This document shows, in pieces, positions 62,505-64,000 of a stretch of DNA of 64,000 bases (the first letter of the stretch is position 1; each line of letters begins with the position of its first letter). The DNA is from Denitrovibrio acetiphilus DSM 12809 (GTDB taxonomy: Bacteria > Chrysiogenota > Deferribacteres > Deferribacterales > Geovibrionaceae). The stretch covers positions 62,001 through 126,000 of the forward strand of contig NC_013943.1 in assembly GCF_000025725.1 (NCBI RefSeq). The letters are read 5' to 3'. Below the pieces are notes generated by a model. That model saw only the letters and a list, made by a program, of their open reading frames with translations, was not told the DNA's origin and did not search any database. The position numbers and the translations under genes were made by a program.

Positions 62505-64000
62505 CTATTTCGTAAGTCGCATAGCTGTCAGTTCTGCTATGTCGTGGACTCTTATATCTTCTTTACCGACATCTTTAAGTCCGTCTTCGAACATTGTCAT
62601 GCAGTAGGGGCATGAAACGCATATTGAATCAGGAGATGTCTCCAGAGCCTGATTAACTCTGTCTACATTAATACGTGTTCCAAGGTCTTCCTCCATCCAC
62701 ATACGTCCTCCGCCGGCACCGCAGCAGAAAGATTTGTCATGGTTACGTTCCATCTCAAGGACTGTTGCCCCTGTGCCTGTGATAACATCACGGGGGGCAT
62801 CGTAAACATCATTATGCCTGCCGAGGTAGCATGAATCGTGGAAGACTATCTTCTCGTCAGTCTGGTTCAGCCTCAGTCTGCCGTCTTTGATTAGCTTGCT
62901 GATAAGCTCACTGTGGTGTATCACTTCGAGTTCTATTCCGAATTGTTTATAGTCATTTTTCAGTGTGGTAAAGCAGTGCGGGCACTGGGTGATGATCTTT
63001 CTGACGCCTTTTGATTTAAAGAGCTCAACATTCTGGTTTGCCATCTGCTCAAAAAGGTATTCGTTACCAAGTCTTCGGGCGCTGTCTCCGCAGCATAGCT
63101 CGTCCTTCCCAAGGATACCGTATGATATCCCCGCTGCATCCATTATCTGCGTGAGAGCCAGAGAAATCTGTTTGCTTCTGGAGTCGAAAGAGCCTGCACA
63201 TCCAACGTAAAAGAGATATTCAGTGTCGTCACTGTACTCTTTAAGGTCGAGCAGACTGCACCATTTTGTTCTGTCGGAAGGAGCAATACCCCATGGATTG
63301 CTTCGCTGTTCGAGATTTTCAAACAGGTTCAGCAGTTCTTCGGGGAAATCAGCATCCATTTCAACCAGTTTCCGGCGCATTTTGATTATCTTAGGCGCAT
63401 GTTCTATGAAAACGGGGCAGGCAGTCATACATGCTGCGCAGGTCAGGCATGACCATATAGTATCTTTTGCCACAGAGTAGTCACTATTGCCGATGAGAGG
63501 TTCTTTTATATCGCCGGTTTTCAGCCCTTTGCCGTTGGCATTAAGGTTGTCCTTGATGGTGTGTATCAGTGTCCTCGGGTTAAGAGGTTTGTCGGTGAGG
63601 TTCGCAGGACAGTTGTCCTGACAGCGTCCGCATTCTGTGCATGTGAAGCTGTCCAGCAGATCTTTCCATGAGAATTCGTCCGCTTTGCCTGCACCGTATG
63701 TGTTGCCGTCTTCGAATTTTTCTCTTTTAGGGATTATAGGTTTGCTTTTGGCTCTGAAGTAAACATTAGGCAGAGCCGTGATAACGTGCATATGCTTGCT
63801 GTATGGGAGATAGTTCATGAACACCAGCAGCACAACAGCGTGTACCCACCATGAATAAGCATAGAAGGATTCCATATATTCAGGTGATGCACCGGCGAGT
63901 CCATTTGCGATAATGCCTGAAACAATGCTCGCTGATTTTGCGTGCCCCATAGCAATCTCTGCCCCATGCATGAAGAAGAAGGCTATCATGAGTGTTCCGA
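62505..64000 (-). CDS. HdrD/GlpC-like Fe-S oxidoreductase with membrane domain (5' partial)
   Basis: The frame is open to the window edge, so the gene begins beyond 64000; 497 residues are visible. The start of the visible part is a transmembrane cytochrome-like domain ('YSWWVHAVVLLVFMNYLPYS'). Then come two [4Fe-4S] sites ('CTECGRCQDNCP', 'CLTCAACMTACP') and two CCG domains ('LCCGDSARRLG', 'SFCCGAGGGRMWMEE') as in HdrD, GlpC and DsrK. It probably transfers electrons between a quinone or thiol substrate and Fe-S carriers. The partner is not in the window. Confidence 0.88.
   Translation of the reverse strand, partial: GTLMIAFFFMHGAEIAMGHAKSASIVSGIIANGLAGASPEYMESFYAYSWWVHAVVLLVFMNYLPYSKHMHVITALPNVYFRAKSKPIIPKREKFEDGNTYGAGKADEFSWKDLLDSFTCTECGRCQDNCPANLTDKPLNPRTLIHTIKDNLNANGKGLKTGDIKEPLIGNSDYSVAKDTIWSCLTCAACMTACPVFIEHAPKIIKMRRKLVEMDADFPEELLNLFENLEQRSNPWGIAPSDRTKWCSLLDLKEYSDDTEYLFYVGCAGSFDSRSKQISLALTQIMDAAGISYGILGKDELCCGDSARRLGNEYLFEQMANQNVELFKSKGVRKIITQCPHCFTTLKNDYKQFGIELEVIHHSELISKLIKDGRLRLNQTDEKIVFHDSCYLGRHNDVYDAPRDVITGTGATVLEMERNHDKSFCCGAGGGRMWMEEDLGTRINVDRVNQALETSPDSICVSCPYCMTMFEDGLKDVGKEDIRVHDIAELTAMRLTK

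Overview
This 64 kb window reads as an ordinary, densely coded chromosomal segment of a Gram-negative, flexible anaerobe of moderate-to-low G+C. LpxK, Lol-type lipoprotein genes and OmpA/TolC proteins show an outer membrane. A NapM-A-D-G-H nitrate reductase cluster without NapB/NapC, a split ferredoxin-fused glutamate synthase and a K+-type membrane pyrophosphatase fit a member of the Deferribacterota (Denitrovibrio/Geovibrio-like). That placement is inference from gene content and was not tested by any search. I saw no rRNA, tRNA, CRISPR array, insertion sequence or prophage.

Layout. 1-16.9 kb is housekeeping, almost all on the + strand: a TPR protein, a LolB-like lipoprotein, ispE, prs, pth, hppA, ychF, an SH3 protein, moaC, a nitrilase-like protein with nadE, an 86-bp tandem repeat, guaB, guaA, a LolC/E-type permease, a YggU-like protein, a TPR protein and a HAD phosphatase. 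17.1-24.3 kb holds a divergent FAD oxidoreductase (PPOX-like), a 31-residue membrane peptide, napM-napA-napD-napG-napH and a Crp/Fnr regulator that appears to be leaderless. 24.4-30.3 kb is mostly on the - strand: a Cys-rich small protein, dgkA, a secreted glycosidase-like protein, a hotdog thioesterase, dnaX (with long A runs near its 3' end) and an IclR regulator. 30.5-33.4 kb holds a glycosyltransferase, lpxK, a strongly structured non-coding segment (candidate sRNA), a SinR/Cas2-like protein and an HTH protein. 33.6-39.3 kb is the three-gene glutamate synthase operon. 39.3-52.9 kb is mixed metabolism and transport: a lone PAS histidine kinase, PhzF, a quinone oxidoreductase, a molbindin, a three-gene ABC importer followed by a methyltransferase and an aminotransferase, an EVE protein, a Nim-like flavoprotein, YbaK and an MsbA-like exporter.

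53.7-62.4 kb is the most distinctive block. It is a tightly overlapping six-gene operon that encodes a type 1 secretion machine and its c-di-GMP switch: a TolC-OmpA fusion, LapG protease, LapD receptor with degenerate GGDEF/EAL domains, LapB-type ABC exporter, LapC-type adaptor and a LuxR-type regulator. By analogy with Pseudomonas Lap it should export a giant adhesin and either retain it on or release it from the surface, but no adhesin gene is in the window. An 860-bp gene-poor region with several inverted repeats precedes it. The window ends inside an HdrD-like Fe-S oxidoreductase on the - strand.

Functional links: moaC and the molbindin fit the need for molybdenum cofactor by NapA. The Crp/Fnr protein directly after napH is its likely regulator. 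The observations most worth following up are the structured RNA at 32.2-32.4 kb, the dnaX slippage tract, the leaderless promoters of dnaX and the Crp gene, and the TolC-OmpA/LapDG secretion operon.
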